Shown: positions 26,145-33,764, counted from the stretch's first letter. The stretch is 43,617 nt of DNA from Halovenus sp. (GCA_028275025.1 JAQCNM010000036.1:1-43617), one strand, 5' to 3'. Made by a program: numbers and translations. The notes: generated by a model not told the origin, from the sequence alone.

Positions 26145-27333
26145 CTGAAGTTATATCTGTCGGTTCAGCGGTCGGCGTCGGGATACGCCGGAGCGCGGCA
26201 AGGCAGTCCAGCCAGTCGTGCATGTAGGAGCCGACGTGGTGGAGAAAGCCGCCGTTGCGGTATGTCTCGGGGTCTGCCGCGAGCAGCGCGTCGGCCATCG
26301 AACGGTAGACCGCCGCGTAGCTCTCCGCGTCGGCACCGGCGTCGTCGACTAGCCGCCAGATGTGCTCGTTGAGTTCGAGCCCCGCCACCTCGTTGTGGAG
26401 GTCGTCGAACGTCGACCGGGGTGCCTTGTTGTGCTCACAGAGCGGCCGGCCGTTGTAGATCTGTTTTCCGAGCACGTCACAGGCCCGCTTGAGGAACACA
26501 CCGCTCCAGATATCGTCGAACCGGCCGACCGACCACTCGTTGTCGTCCATCGGGAGCTGGTAGAACGCGGGGATTATCTCCCGACGAAAGGCCAAGTTCA
26601 TCGAGCAGACAGTGAGGTAGTTGTCCGGCGCGGCGACAAAGTCCTGTTCGAACTGGTCGGCCTCGGTGCGGGTCTGTGCCTGTCCCTCGAGATCGCCGTC
26701 CATCAGGATGCGGACCGCGTCCAAGTCCGGCACGTTCGTCCACAGCCCCTGCGAGGCGACCACGTCACCGTGGTCGAGACGGGCGGTGTCGGTCGTGACC
26801 GTCTCGTCCATCGCCGAGTAGGGGTAGCCACGCGGGTACAGCCCGTGTTCGTCGGCCGCCTGGTACAGCACGTTCACCCACTGCTCGTCGGAGGCGACCG
26901 ACTCGACGGGCCCCTCGTGGGCGAGATTCGACAGGTGTCGCCCGAAGAAATCCCCCGCCCGCGGGAGCGTGTCGTCGTCGATGAACACACCGTACTCGAA
27001 CGCGGGGTTCGCCCACATGTACAGCAGGCCGAAACTGGTCTCGGCGTGACTGGCCGCCGGCACGACGTGACTGTAGCTCTCGACGCCCCTGTCGGCGTAC
27101 CACGCTTCGCGGCGCGGGCCGTCGAACACCGCACCCTCGACGGCCAGTTCCGACAGCATCGCGCGCATCTGCTCTGTCTCACAGAACTCCTCGGTCACCA
27201 GCAGGACGAACAGCCGCGAGGTGTCGAACCCGTGCTCGCGGGCGTTCTCGACGTAGGCGCGCACGCAGTCGTACTCCCGTATTGTCGGGACGACGACACA
27301 GATATCCGGGCCACACCCGGTCTGATTGCTCAT
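26140..27333 (-). CDS. RGP/UDP-arabinopyranose mutase-like protein (GT75 family), 397 aa
   Basis: The order of motifs follows plant reversibly glycosylated polypeptides: VVPTIRE at the N-terminus, the acidic triad FIDDD (119-121), then YPRGYPYS (Arg168), SQGLWTNVPDLD (about 194-205), CSMNLAF (243-249), GRFDDIWSG (270-278) and HNKAP (301-305). In plant RGPs the Arg of the RGYPFS motif is, from memory, the self-glycosylated residue (Arg158), and a second Arg seven residues on is needed for mutase activity. Here the first is kept but the second position is Met175. ATG 27333 is preferred to GTG 27339 because a TATA-like CTTTTTAGG lies 27 nt upstream. The protein is cytosolic and probably handles nucleotide sugars. 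Confidence 0.82.
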   Translation of the reverse strand: MSNQTGCGPDICVVVPTIREYDCVRAYVENAREHGFDTSRLFVLLVTEEFCETEQMRAMLSELAVEGAVFDGPRREAWYADRGVESYSHVVPAASHAETSFGLLYMWANPAFEYGVFIDDDTLPRAGDFFGRHLSNLAHEGPVESVASDEQWVNVLYQAADEHGLYPRGYPYSAMDETVTTDTARLDHGDVVASQGLWTNVPDLDAVRILMDGDLEGQAQTRTEADQFEQDFVAAPDNYLTVCSMNLAFRREIIPAFYQLPMDDNEWSVGRFDDIWSGVFLKRACDVLGKQIYNGRPLCEHNKAPRSTFDDLHNEVAGLELNEHIWRLVDDAGADAESYAAVYRSMADALLAADPETYRNGGFLHHVGSYMHDWLDCLAALRRIPTPTAEPTDITSV

Positions 27334-27343
27334 GTCCACGTTA

Positions 27344-27361
27344 TTTTAGGCTGGCCTAAAA
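27344..27361. promoter_or_regulatory. Iron-box-like operator 4 (RGP-like gene promoter)
   Basis: TTTTAGGCTGGCCTAAAA, palindromic except for the central two bases. It overlaps the predicted TATA element of the RGP-like gene and begins three bases after the stop of the upstream flippase-like gene (27365). Same arms and spacing as the other four boxes. Confidence 0.85.
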
Positions 27362-27364
27362 AGT

Positions 27365-28426
27365 CTACGGGTCGGTGTCCGCAGGTTGTCCACGGGCACT
27401 CCGGGGCGAGACGTTCAGAGCGAGTGCGGCCACACCGCCGCCGGCGAGCGTGACGAGGTTCTTCAGGGCGTGGTCGAGAACGGCGGCCGCGAGCGCCGTG
27501 GCACCGCCGACAGGCGAGACAGCGACCACGAGCGCGGTGAACGCCGCCTCGTAGAGCCCGATACCACCCTGGGACAACGGGAGTACCTTCGCGAGGTTGC
27601 CGACGGTCACGGCCAGCGCACCGACGGCCACGACTGCAGGTGTCGAGAGGGTGCCGCCGTCGACGAGAGCCGCGAGCACCAGCACCGCGGTCAGCACGTC
27701 GAGAGTCCAGACGGCGAGGCTGTCGGCGGCGACCCGTCCGAGCACACGTGGGTCGGTGGCGACCACCCGCAGGTCGGCACCGAACTGGATTACGGCGTCG
27801 ACGAGCGCCCGGGCACGGGGGTGGTCGACACGCCGTCGGAGGGCCGGGCCGGGGTGCCAGTCCCGTCGGGCGAGCGCCGCCGTCACGGCCGCCCCGAGCA
27901 GTCCGGCAACGGCGACACCGACGGCCCCAGTGAGAAACCGGCTGTCGGTCCCGATAGCACCACCGCCGAGGGTGACCCAGGCGAGCGCCACCGCCCCGAG
28001 TGCCGCGAGCGCGAGCAGGTCGAACAGACGCTCCACGGCGAGTGACGCGGCACCCGTCGCGTAGGGAACATCCCGGCGCGTGTTGAGCAGGTACGCCCGA
28101 GCGCCGTCACCGGCCCGGGCCGGCACAACGAGGTTCGTCGCCTGGCTCACGAACACGGCGGCGGTGAGAAAGCCGACGCGACACCGGTGGCCGGTCGCCC
28201 CGAGCAGTGTGCCGTACCGGCGGCCACGGAGCGGCCAGGAGAGCAGATAACCAACCACGGCGAGTGCGAGCAGTCCTGGGTCGGCCGTCCGGATCACCGC
28301 GAGGACACGCGACAGGTCGAGACGCCCGGCGGCGACCACACCACCTGCGGTCAGCACCAGGGCCGTACCGAGGAGGACCGTCGCTCGCCGGGCGCGGGAC
28401 CGGTCGGACGCGGCGGCACCGAGCAT
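27365..28426 (-). CDS. UPF0104 / lysylphosphatidylglycerol-synthase-type membrane protein, flippase-like, 353 aa
   Basis: About eight hydrophobic helices. Markers include RGDGARAYLL in the first third and the conserved LSQGGIGLYEAAF loop (about residue 290), diagnostic of the LPG_synthase_TM/UPF0104 superfamily (AglD-C-terminal-like, MprF-N-terminal-like), several members of which move lipid-linked precursors across membranes. ATG at 28426 is chosen because an AAAA-rich TATA element within operator 5 is 26 nt upstream; the frame is open further upstream without coding character. It heads the tandem row flippase, RGP-like, FbpA, each with its own operator. A role in flipping a polyprenyl-linked sugar is inferred from family and neighbours. 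Confidence 0.8.
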   Translation of the reverse strand: MLGAAASDRSRARRATVLLGTALVLTAGGVVAAGRLDLSRVLAVIRTADPGLLALAVVGYLLSWPLRGRRYGTLLGATGHRCRVGFLTAAVFVSQATNLVVPARAGDGARAYLLNTRRDVPYATGAASLAVERLFDLLALAALGAVALAWVTLGGGAIGTDSRFLTGAVGVAVAGLLGAAVTAALARRDWHPGPALRRRVDHPRARALVDAVIQFGADLRVVATDPRVLGRVAADSLAVWTLDVLTAVLVLAALVDGGTLSTPAVVAVGALAVTVGNLAKVLPLSQGGIGLYEAAFTALVVAVSPVGGATALAAAVLDHALKNLVTLAGGGVAALALNVSPRSARGQPADTDP

Positions 28427-28448
28427 GTCGTGTCGGACGCTCCCCAGG

Positions 28449-28468
28449 TTTTTAAGCTCACCTAAAAA
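28449..28468. promoter_or_regulatory. Iron-box-like operator 5 (flippase-like gene promoter), weaker match
   Basis: TTTTTAAGCTCACCTAAAAA. The right arm CACCTAAAAA is canonical, while the left arm has TTAAG in place of TTAGG, probably because it doubles as the TATA box for the minus-strand gene starting at 28426, 26 nt away. Confidence 0.65.
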
Positions 28469-28680
28469 CTCGCACCGGGGGTCGCTGTGGCCGGTCCTGG
28501 CCGGAGCGCGGCGGTCTGCACAGACACGAGTTGAGCGCACATGTGTCAGTACGAAAAACGTATCACGGCCGGTCGACGACCGCGGGTTGTTGGAGCGGGT
28601 CGACGGAGGCTGTGAGCACGTCGAGACCGACAGACGGCGAGAACACAATCGTTAAGAAGGACTCCGGATTACACATCAGT

Positions 28681-28755
28681 AGCGGGATGGGATAGCCAGG
28701 AGATTCCGGCGGGCTCATAACCCGCAGACCGGTGGTTCAAATCCACCTCCCGCTA
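28681..28755 (+). tRNA. Initiator tRNA-Met (CAT)
   Basis: A full cloverleaf of 75 nt without encoded CCA. The acceptor stem AGCGGGA pairs with TCCCGCT, discriminator A; the anticodon CAT is at 28716-28718. Archaeal initiator marks are present: the A1:U72 pair and three G:C pairs in the anticodon stem next to the loop (GGG/CCC). A TTAAGAAG TATA-like element centred at about 28654 is 27 nt upstream. The 3' part is duplicated downstream. Confidence 0.95.
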
Positions 28756-28907
28756 CTCTGTGGCGAACACCCTCGTGAGCCACTGATATCCCGCGTGGAT
28801 TTGAACGAGACCGTGAAGCGACCGCAAGGAGTGTAACGGGCGTTGCTCGAATCCACCTCCCGCTACTCTGTGGCGAACACCCTCGTGAGCCACCGATATC
28901 CCGCGTG
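28741..28907. repeat. 57-bp direct repeat covering the tRNA-iMet 3' end, 110 bp apart
   Basis: The segment 28741-28797 (last 15 nt of the tRNA plus 42 nt of flank) recurs at 28851-28907 with a single mismatch (T28784 versus C28894). The 53 nt between copies has no gene. The arrangement resembles the two ends of an integration event at a tRNA 3' end, or a small tandem duplication of the tRNA tail. Only the first copy has a complete tRNA. Confidence 0.9.
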
Positions 28908-29068
28908 AGTCCGAACCGCAGTTGGCCGGTGGAGGCGCAGAGGCGATGGTGGGGTCAGTCGTCGTCGAAAACAGTCGGTAGTATTATATCCGGGGTCGCT
29001 CAATCGGAATGTACGCGAGGTTCGAGCACACGGGCGACGGTGGGTTCGAGCCGGGGTAGGTAGAACCG

Positions 29069-29611
29069 ATGACAGACGAACCACTCACGATACTGATTGC
29101 CGACGACGAGCCGGGGGTAGTAGAGCTGTACGGGGTATGGGTGCAGGGAGAACACGAGGTGCGAGCGGCAAGCAGCGGGCCGGAGGCGCTCGAGTTGCTC
29201 GACGAGACGGTCGACATCGCCTTTCTGGACCGGCGGATGCCGACAGTCGACGGCGAGGAGATAACTGCGGAGATCCGGGAGCGCAAAATCGGCTGTGCCG
29301 TCGTGTTGATGACGGGGGTCGAACCGGACTTTGGCCTCGTGGACGTGGACTTCGACGCGTACCTGAGAAAGCCGGTGAGACGCGACGAGTTCGAGGCGAC
29401 AGTCGAGACGCTGCGTGACCGGCCTGTCGACGACGAACAGCACCGCCGGTACCAGGCTCTCGTTGCGAAGCGAGAGCTGCTCGACAGAGAGACCACCCAG
29501 GTCGAACGGAGAGAGAGTGACGCCTACCAGCGGTTGGTCGACCAGATTCGGGCGGCGGGTCGGGCCGTCGACGACGGAGCCGTTGCTCACCAGACATCAC
29601 CAGATGGGTAG
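29069..29611 (+). CDS. HalX-type response regulator, 180 aa
   Basis: A receiver domain (residues about 7-115) with the acidic pocket ADDEP (Asp12, Asp13), phospho-acceptor Asp54 in AFLDRRMP, Thr82 and Lys101 in YLRKPV. The C-terminal 60 residues, Arg/Glu-rich and helical (RYQALVAKRELLDRE...), match the HalX domain found in haloarchaeal regulators. It lacks a DNA-binding helix-turn-helix, so output is probably by protein contact. No histidine kinase is adjacent. A TATTATATCC element at about 28981-28990 suggests a leader of roughly 60 nt. Its stop codon is inside a hairpin preceding thrS. Confidence 0.92.
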   Translation: MTDEPLTILIADDEPGVVELYGVWVQGEHEVRAASSGPEALELLDETVDIAFLDRRMPTVDGEEITAEIRERKIGCAVVLMTGVEPDFGLVDVDFDAYLRKPVRRDEFEATVETLRDRPVDDEQHRRYQALVAKRELLDRETTQVERRESDAYQRLVDQIRAAGRAVDDGAVAHQTSPDG

Positions 29612-29630
29612 CGCAATCTTTTTTTGCGCT
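29610..29630 (+). terminator. Hairpin with U-rich loop at the HalX gene stop
   Basis: AGCGCAA (29610-29616) and TTGCGCT (29624-29630) form a perfect 7-bp stem; the loop is TCTTTTT, so the T run (seven T at 29619-29625) lies in the loop and 3' arm. It overlaps the TAG stop of the regulator. A terminator is the simplest reading, as archaeal termination depends on T runs; a processing or leader element for thrS is also possible. Confidence 0.6.
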
Positions 29631-29759
29631 AACGCGATACGTACGGCCACAATGGTAGGTGTCCGTTTTACATCGCGACCCTGAGAGACGCCTGCCAGTT
29701 CTGCTGGAGCTGGAGTCGCCCAGCAACAGCCACGGTCCGCCACAGTCGAGAGAGCTCCC

Positions 29760-31697
29760 ATGTCTGAGAGCATCACTGTCGTCCTGCCGGACGGCTCGGC
29801 GATGGAGGTAGAGCGCGGCGCAACCGTCGAGGATGTCGCCCACGAGATCGGTCCCGGACTCGGCCGGGACACAGTCGCGGGACTGGTCGACGGAGAGCTC
29901 GTCGACAAGGTCACACCGCTGACCGAGGACTGCGAGATCGAGATTGTCACCCCCGACAGCGACGAGTACCGACAGGTACTGCGCCACACTGGCGCACACG
30001 TGTTCGCTCAGGCACTCCAGCGGCTCCACCCGGAAGCGGAGCTCGCGATCGGGCCGCCGACAGACGACGGGTTCTACTACGACGTGGCAAACGTCGACCT
30101 CGACGCGGCGGACCTCGACGCGATCGAGGCGGAGATGACCGAGATTGTCGCGGCCGACTACGCGCTGGAGCGCGTCGAGTGTTCGCGGGCGGAGGCGTTC
30201 GAGACCTACGATGACAACCCGTACAAACGAGACATCCTCGAGACTGAGGCTGCCGGTGAGGACCCCGTCTCGTTCTACGTGCAGGACGGCTGGCGGGACC
30301 TCTGTGAGGGGCCACACGCCGAGTCGACGGGCGAGATAGGGGCGATCACGCTCCTCGAACAGTCCGCAGCCTACTGGCGCGGCGACGAAGAAAACGACCA
30401 GCTCACCCGCGTCTACGGGACCGCCTTCGAGTCCGAGAGTGAGCTAGAGGCGTATCTCGAGCGCCGCGAGCAGGCACAGGAGCGAGACCACCGCAAACTC
30501 GGCCGCGAGATGGACCTGTTCTCGGTGCCGGCCCACTCACCGGGCTGTGCACACTACCACCCCAACGGGATGCGGGTGCGCCGGGAGCTCGAGGAGTACA
30601 TCCGGGAGAAAAACAACGACCTCGGCTACGAGGAGGTCCGAACACCGGAGCTGAACAAGGCCGACCTCTGGAAACCAACCGGTCACTACGAGGCGTTCAA
30701 GCAGGAGGGTGAGATGTTCGCCTGGGAGCAAGACGACACCGAGTACGGTCTGAAACCGATGAACTGTGCGAACCACGCCCACATCTACAGCGAGGGGCAG
30801 TACTCATACCGGGACCTGCCGGTGCGGTTCTCGGAGTTCGGCACGGTCTACCGCAACGAGCAGTCGGGCGAGCTCTCGGGGCTGCTCCGGGTGCGTGGGC
30901 TCACCCAGGACGACGGCCACGCGTTTATCAGGCCCGACCAGATCACCGCCGAGGTGACCGACACGCTCGAGATTATCGAGGAGATCTACGATCTGTTCGA
31001 CCTGGAGGTGCTGTACAAGCTCGAAACAAAGGGCGACGACGCGGTCGGGGGTGAGGACATCTGGGAGCAGGCCACCCGGGGGCTGCGTGACTCACTGGAG
31101 ACACTCGGGCTGGAGTACGACGTCGAGTCCGGCGAGGCGGCGTTCTACGGGCCGAAGATCGGGCTCGACGCCCGGGACGCGCTCGGCCGGGAGTGGACAA
31201 TCGGGACCGTCCAACTGGACTTCAACATCCCCGAGCGACTTGGTCTGAGCTACGTCGGCGAGGACAATCGGGACCACCAGCCGGTGATGGTCCACCGGGC
31301 ACTACTGGGGAGTTTCGAGCGGTTCATGGGGGTCATTATCGAGCACTTCAACGGGAACTTCCCGCCGTGGCTGGCACCCGAGCAGGTGCGTATCCTGCCG
31401 GTCTCCGACGACAATCTCGGCTACGCGAAGCGCCTGCAGAACCGTGAGCTCTCGGCGTTCCGGGTCACCATCGAGGACCGCTCGTGGACGGTGGGAAAGA
31501 AGATACAGGCCGCCCACGACGACCGGGTGCCGTACATGCTGATTGTCGGTGACGACGAGGTCGAGAACGAAACTGTCTCCGTGCGAGACCGTTTCGAGGA
31601 GCAGCTCTCGGGACTCCCGGTCGAGCAGTTCCGCGACCGACTCGCGACCGAGATAGACGAGAACCGTGTCGAACCCGGTATCGTCGAGAGAAGCTGA
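29760..31697 (+). CDS. thrS: Threonyl-tRNA synthetase, 645 aa
   Basis: It charges tRNA-Thr in the cytoplasm. The N-terminal TGS domain (about residues 1-65) is followed by a bacterial-type editing domain with [11 protein letters not shown] (about 77) and [14 protein letters not shown] (about 182), then the class II catalytic core with [10 protein letters not shown] and the [17 protein letters not shown] motif 2 region, and an anticodon-binding domain at the C-terminus. Length and domain order match bacterial-type ThrRS, which haloarchaea possess instead of the short archaeal editing version. About 130 nt separate it from the hairpin at the end of the preceding gene. That gap contains a TTTTACAT TATA-like element near 29664-29671, so it probably has its own promoter with a leader. 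Confidence 0.97.
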   Translation: MSESITVVLPDGSAMEVERGATVEDVAHEIGPGLGRDTVAGLVDGELVDKVTPLTEDCEIEIVTPDSDEYRQVLRHTGAHVFAQALQRLHPEAELAIGPPTDDGFYYDVANVDLDAADLDAIEAEMTEIVAADYALERVECSRAEAFETYDDNPYKRDILETEAAGEDPVSFYVQDGWRDLCEGPHAESTGEIGAITLLEQSAAYWRGDEENDQLTRVYGTAFESESELEAYLERREQAQERDHRKLGREMDLFSVPAHSPGCAHYHPNGMRVRRELEEYIREKNNDLGYEEVRTPELNKADLWKPTGHYEAFKQEGEMFAWEQDDTEYGLKPMNCANHAHIYSEGQYSYRDLPVRFSEFGTVYRNEQSGELSGLLRVRGLTQDDGHAFIRPDQITAEVTDTLEIIEEIYDLFDLEVLYKLETKGDDAVGGEDIWEQATRGLRDSLETLGLEYDVESGEAAFYGPKIGLDARDALGREWTIGTVQLDFNIPERLGLSYVGEDNRDHQPVMVHRALLGSFERFMGVIIEHFNGNFPPWLAPEQVRILPVSDDNLGYAKRLQNRELSAFRVTIEDRSWTVGKKIQAAHDDRVPYMLIVGDDEVENETVSVRDRFEEQLSGLPVEQFRDRLATEIDENRVEPGIVERS

Positions 31698-31773
31698 ACC
31701 ACGACCAGCGTCCGCTCGTCGGCTGCCGCGGGGTCAGACCCAGTGGCATCCGGTGTGACTTCTGTGAAACAGG

Positions 31774-32184
31774 TTAGGCGGTCTCGCCGGGGACTGTAAC
31801 CACCTGACAGTCGAGTTCACTGCGGAGATACTGCTCGATGTCCGGGTCGTCGACGAGTCGCCGGACCATCGAACGCCACCGACTCACCTGCTTTTTGCCG
31901 ATAACGACCACGTCGGCCCCCTGGATAGCGATCTCCTCCAGGATAGACTCCTCGACGAGCAGGCCGCGCCGGACGGAGTAGCGCGTGTCCGACAGCGCGC
32001 CGAACTCGGACTCGACGGCGTCTTTGAGCATACTCCGGGTGACACGGCCGCCGTTCTGGTAGAGGTCGATGTGTAACACGGTGAGAGCAGCGTCCTCGGC
32101 GTCGGCGGTATCGATTCCTTCCGACAGCGTCGCCCGCGAGTGTCTGCTCAGAGGGTATCGAACGGGGACCACGACCTGCGTCAT
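31774..32184 (-). CDS. Universal stress protein (UspA family), 136 aa
   Basis: An alpha/beta fold of the Usp type: the opening strand TQVVVPVRYPLSRHS, ALTVLHIDLYQNGG in the middle, GADVVVIGKKQ, and a closing strand CQVVTVPG. The usual ATP-binding G-x2-G-x9-G(S/T) is not intact (IGKKQVSRWRSMV), so it may belong to the non-nucleotide-binding class. The gene is divergent from the DUF5816 gene with a gap of about 80 nt. The target is unknown. Confidence 0.85.
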   Translation of the reverse strand: MTQVVVPVRYPLSRHSRATLSEGIDTADAEDAALTVLHIDLYQNGGRVTRSMLKDAVESEFGALSDTRYSVRRGLLVEESILEEIAIQGADVVVIGKKQVSRWRSMVRRLVDDPDIEQYLRSELDCQVVTVPGETA

Positions 32185-32266
32185 CGGCCGCTATTGTCAC
32201 GGGGTCTATGTGAGACTGTCGGTCCACAGCGACAGCGGTTTGCCCACGCGGGACACCAACAGGGGT

Positions 32267-32506
32267 ATGGAAGCGTTCACCGGGCCGGACGACCGCACGC
32301 TCCACGTCGACCGCACGGCGGGCACACGCGGTTCGAAAGGGCCGTTCCACCCTGTCTACACCGACAGACGTGGTGACACGCGCTGGGGCTACCGCTGTGG
32401 GAACTGCAAAACTGTCGACAACGCCGTCGACGCGATGGGTCGTGTCCACTGCAACGAGTGCAGCAATCGCACGAAAGCCGAAGACTGGGACGCCGTCCAC
32501 GAGTAG
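32267..32506 (+). CDS. DUF5816-type zinc-ribbon protein, 79 aa
   Basis: The product holds CGNCK and CNECSN, a four-cysteine zinc ribbon in the C-terminal half, and ends DWDAVHE. The N-terminal half (GPDDRTLHVDR and GSKGPFHPVY) matches my memory of the haloarchaeal DUF5816 family. ATG 32267 is chosen although the frame is open upstream, because this gives the family's usual length of about 80 residues. No function is known. Confidence 0.85.
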   Translation: MEAFTGPDDRTLHVDRTAGTRGSKGPFHPVYTDRRGDTRWGYRCGNCKTVDNAVDAMGRVHCNECSNRTKAEDWDAVHE

Positions 32507-32564
32507 CCGACTGTCGGGAGGCGACACGCTGTCCACAGCCGTCGGGTTCGGCCGACCCACTGGC

Positions 32565-33023
32565 TCAGGCGGGGTTCTTCCGGGAGAGACCGCTCCCGCA
32601 GATCGGACAGCGGTCGTGGTTCTCCCCGAACTCCCGGCCACAGCCCTCACACTGGAACTGCCAGGCGCGTTGCTCGTCGATACCGTCCCTGGCGATGACC
32701 TCGAGCGCGAGGTCGAGCTTCTCGGCGACATTCTGCATCGCGTAGTCGTCGGTGACCAGTCGGCCGTCGAGTTCGAACGTCGCGGCGAGCAGGCGGAGGT
32801 CCGTTCGTGAGAGTTCGGCGAGGTCGCCGGTCTCACGGGCCGCCCGCTCGATGCGTTCGACAGTCTCGCTGTCGGGGATGTGCATGTGCATCCCCGACCC
32901 CTCCAGGGCGTCGAACCGGTAGGCGTGTTCACCCTCCAGTTCCTCGCGTACGAGCGGAACGGAGGCGACCTGGCTGTCTGTGTGGTACTCGTGAATAAAC
33001 GCGGAGGAGTCGAGAACGTACAT
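32565..33023 (-). CDS. Nob1-like endonuclease (PIN domain + zinc ribbon), 152 aa
   Basis: The PIN fold starts with MYVLDSSAF (catalytic Asp5) and continues with acidic residues in LVREELE and DLRLLA and LVTDDYAMQN. A C-terminal ribbon has CEGCG and CPICG. This combination defines archaeal Nob1, which trims the 3' end of 16S rRNA during late small-subunit maturation. The length is typical. It lies 5 nt after a PRC-barrel gene, a pairing seen in many haloarchaea and euryarchaea (PRC-barrel proteins are linked with RNA metabolism), so the two are likely cotranscribed. Confidence 0.92.
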   Translation of the reverse strand: MYVLDSSAFIHEYHTDSQVASVPLVREELEGEHAYRFDALEGSGMHMHIPDSETVERIERAARETGDLAELSRTDLRLLAATFELDGRLVTDDYAMQNVAEKLDLALEVIARDGIDEQRAWQFQCEGCGREFGENHDRCPICGSGLSRKNPA

Positions 33024-33028
33024 CCGGG

Positions 33029-33268
33029 TTACCGTTCGACGATCATGTGGTCTTTGACTGCCTGGACCCGGTGGACGGGGATGCGGAGTCGACCGGCGTC
33101 GTCGCTCTGGAACTCGTCGCCGCGGTAGGAGTTGGCCGGTTTGACGACGAGGTCGTCGAGCCGTCCCGTCTCGATGTTCATCGTGATGTTGTACAGCATG
33201 CCAATCTCGGCACCGTCCGACCCCATGACGGCCTTACCCGAGAGGTTCTCCGCGAGTAGCTCTGTCAT
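33029..33268 (-). CDS. PRC-barrel domain protein, 79 aa
   Basis: A small beta-barrel with LSGKAVMGSDGAEIG at the start and DDLVVKPA in the middle, ending VQAVKDHMIVER: the single-domain PRC-barrel seen in archaea. The gene precedes the Nob1-like nuclease by five bases and is divergent from the cold-shock gene. In the superfamily, PRC-barrels bind RNA or proteins (RimM-like); with Nob1 next door, a role in ribosome maturation is inferred. No enzymatic residues are seen. Confidence 0.9.
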   Translation of the reverse strand: MTELLAENLSGKAVMGSDGAEIGMLYNITMNIETGRLDDLVVKPANSYRGDEFQSDDAGRLRIPVHRVQAVKDHMIVER

Positions 33269-33466
33269 AGCTACTCTTTCTGTCCCCTCCTAATTCAATC
33301 TTGCCGTTGTTCGGGGCTCACAGGGGGTCTGGTGGACCGAGACGGGGTGACGGATACAGGGTCGAGACGGATACAGCCAGACGGGTCGGAGTGGTCTTTG
33401 ACCCGGACGACCCGGCAGGACCCCGGAGCACGGGGTGGTATAGTCATTGTGTAGCATGAGGGTTAC

Positions 33467-33505
33467 ACTTCCGGAAGTATTATCAGCAAGAGCGTCTTTG
33501 CTCTT
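33467..33505 (+). promoter_or_regulatory. cspA promoter with two palindromes flanking the TATA box
   Basis: ACTTCCGGAAGT (33467-33478) is a perfect 12-bp palindrome touching the TATTAT element (33479-33484). AAGAGC (33488-33493) and GCTCTT (33500-33505) form a second inverted repeat with a 6-nt spacer between TATA and the ATG at 33512. Both positions suit an operator. The second could also fold as an RNA hairpin only if transcription began upstream of the predicted site. Confidence 0.65.
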
Positions 33506-33511
33506 AGTGCA

Positions 33512-33706
33512 ATGGCAGAAGGAACGGTTGACTTCTTCAACGACACAGGCGGTTACGGTTTCATCGAGACTGAGGATGCGGACGAAGACGTGTTCTTCCA
33601 CATGGAGGACGTCGGTGGCCCGGACCTCGAAGAGGGACAGGACGTGGAGTTCGAAATAGAGGACGCACCAAAGGGGCCGCGGGCAACGAACCTCACCCGG
33701 CTGTAA
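33512..33706 (+). CDS. cspA: Cold-shock domain protein (CspA family), 64 aa
   Basis: A single cold-shock domain: the RNP1-type motif GGYGFI (residues about 13-18) and RNP2 DVFFH (about 27-31), with the closing KGPRATNLTRL strand. It is highly acidic, as expected for a halophile. Such proteins bind single-stranded RNA/DNA and unwind secondary structure in the cytoplasm. It stands alone, with an unusually palindromic promoter region. Haloarchaea commonly have several copies; the copy number is not visible here. Confidence 0.95.
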   Translation: MAEGTVDFFNDTGGYGFIETEDADEDVFFHMEDVGGPDLEEGQDVEFEIEDAPKGPRATNLTRL

Positions 33707-33764
33707 GTCGGCTGCGTGTAGTTTCTCCAACACAGTATCACTACGGTGAGCGGCGTGGCCGGTT

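Noticed and set aside
17997-28755. Iron-box island as an integrated genomic island using tRNA-iMet
   Set aside because: The duplicated tRNA tail lies on the far side of the tRNA from the island, and I found no integrase or matching repeat at the island's other end.
28681-28907. Second tRNA gene in the downstream repeat
   Set aside because: Only the 3' tRNA tail is duplicated; no acceptor 5' half, D arm or anticodon arm is present in the second copy.
29652-29684. Ten-codon leader ORF as a threonine attenuator
   Set aside because: It has only a single Thr codon, and ribosome-stalling attenuation of that kind is not established in haloarchaea; recorded only as part of the thrS leader.
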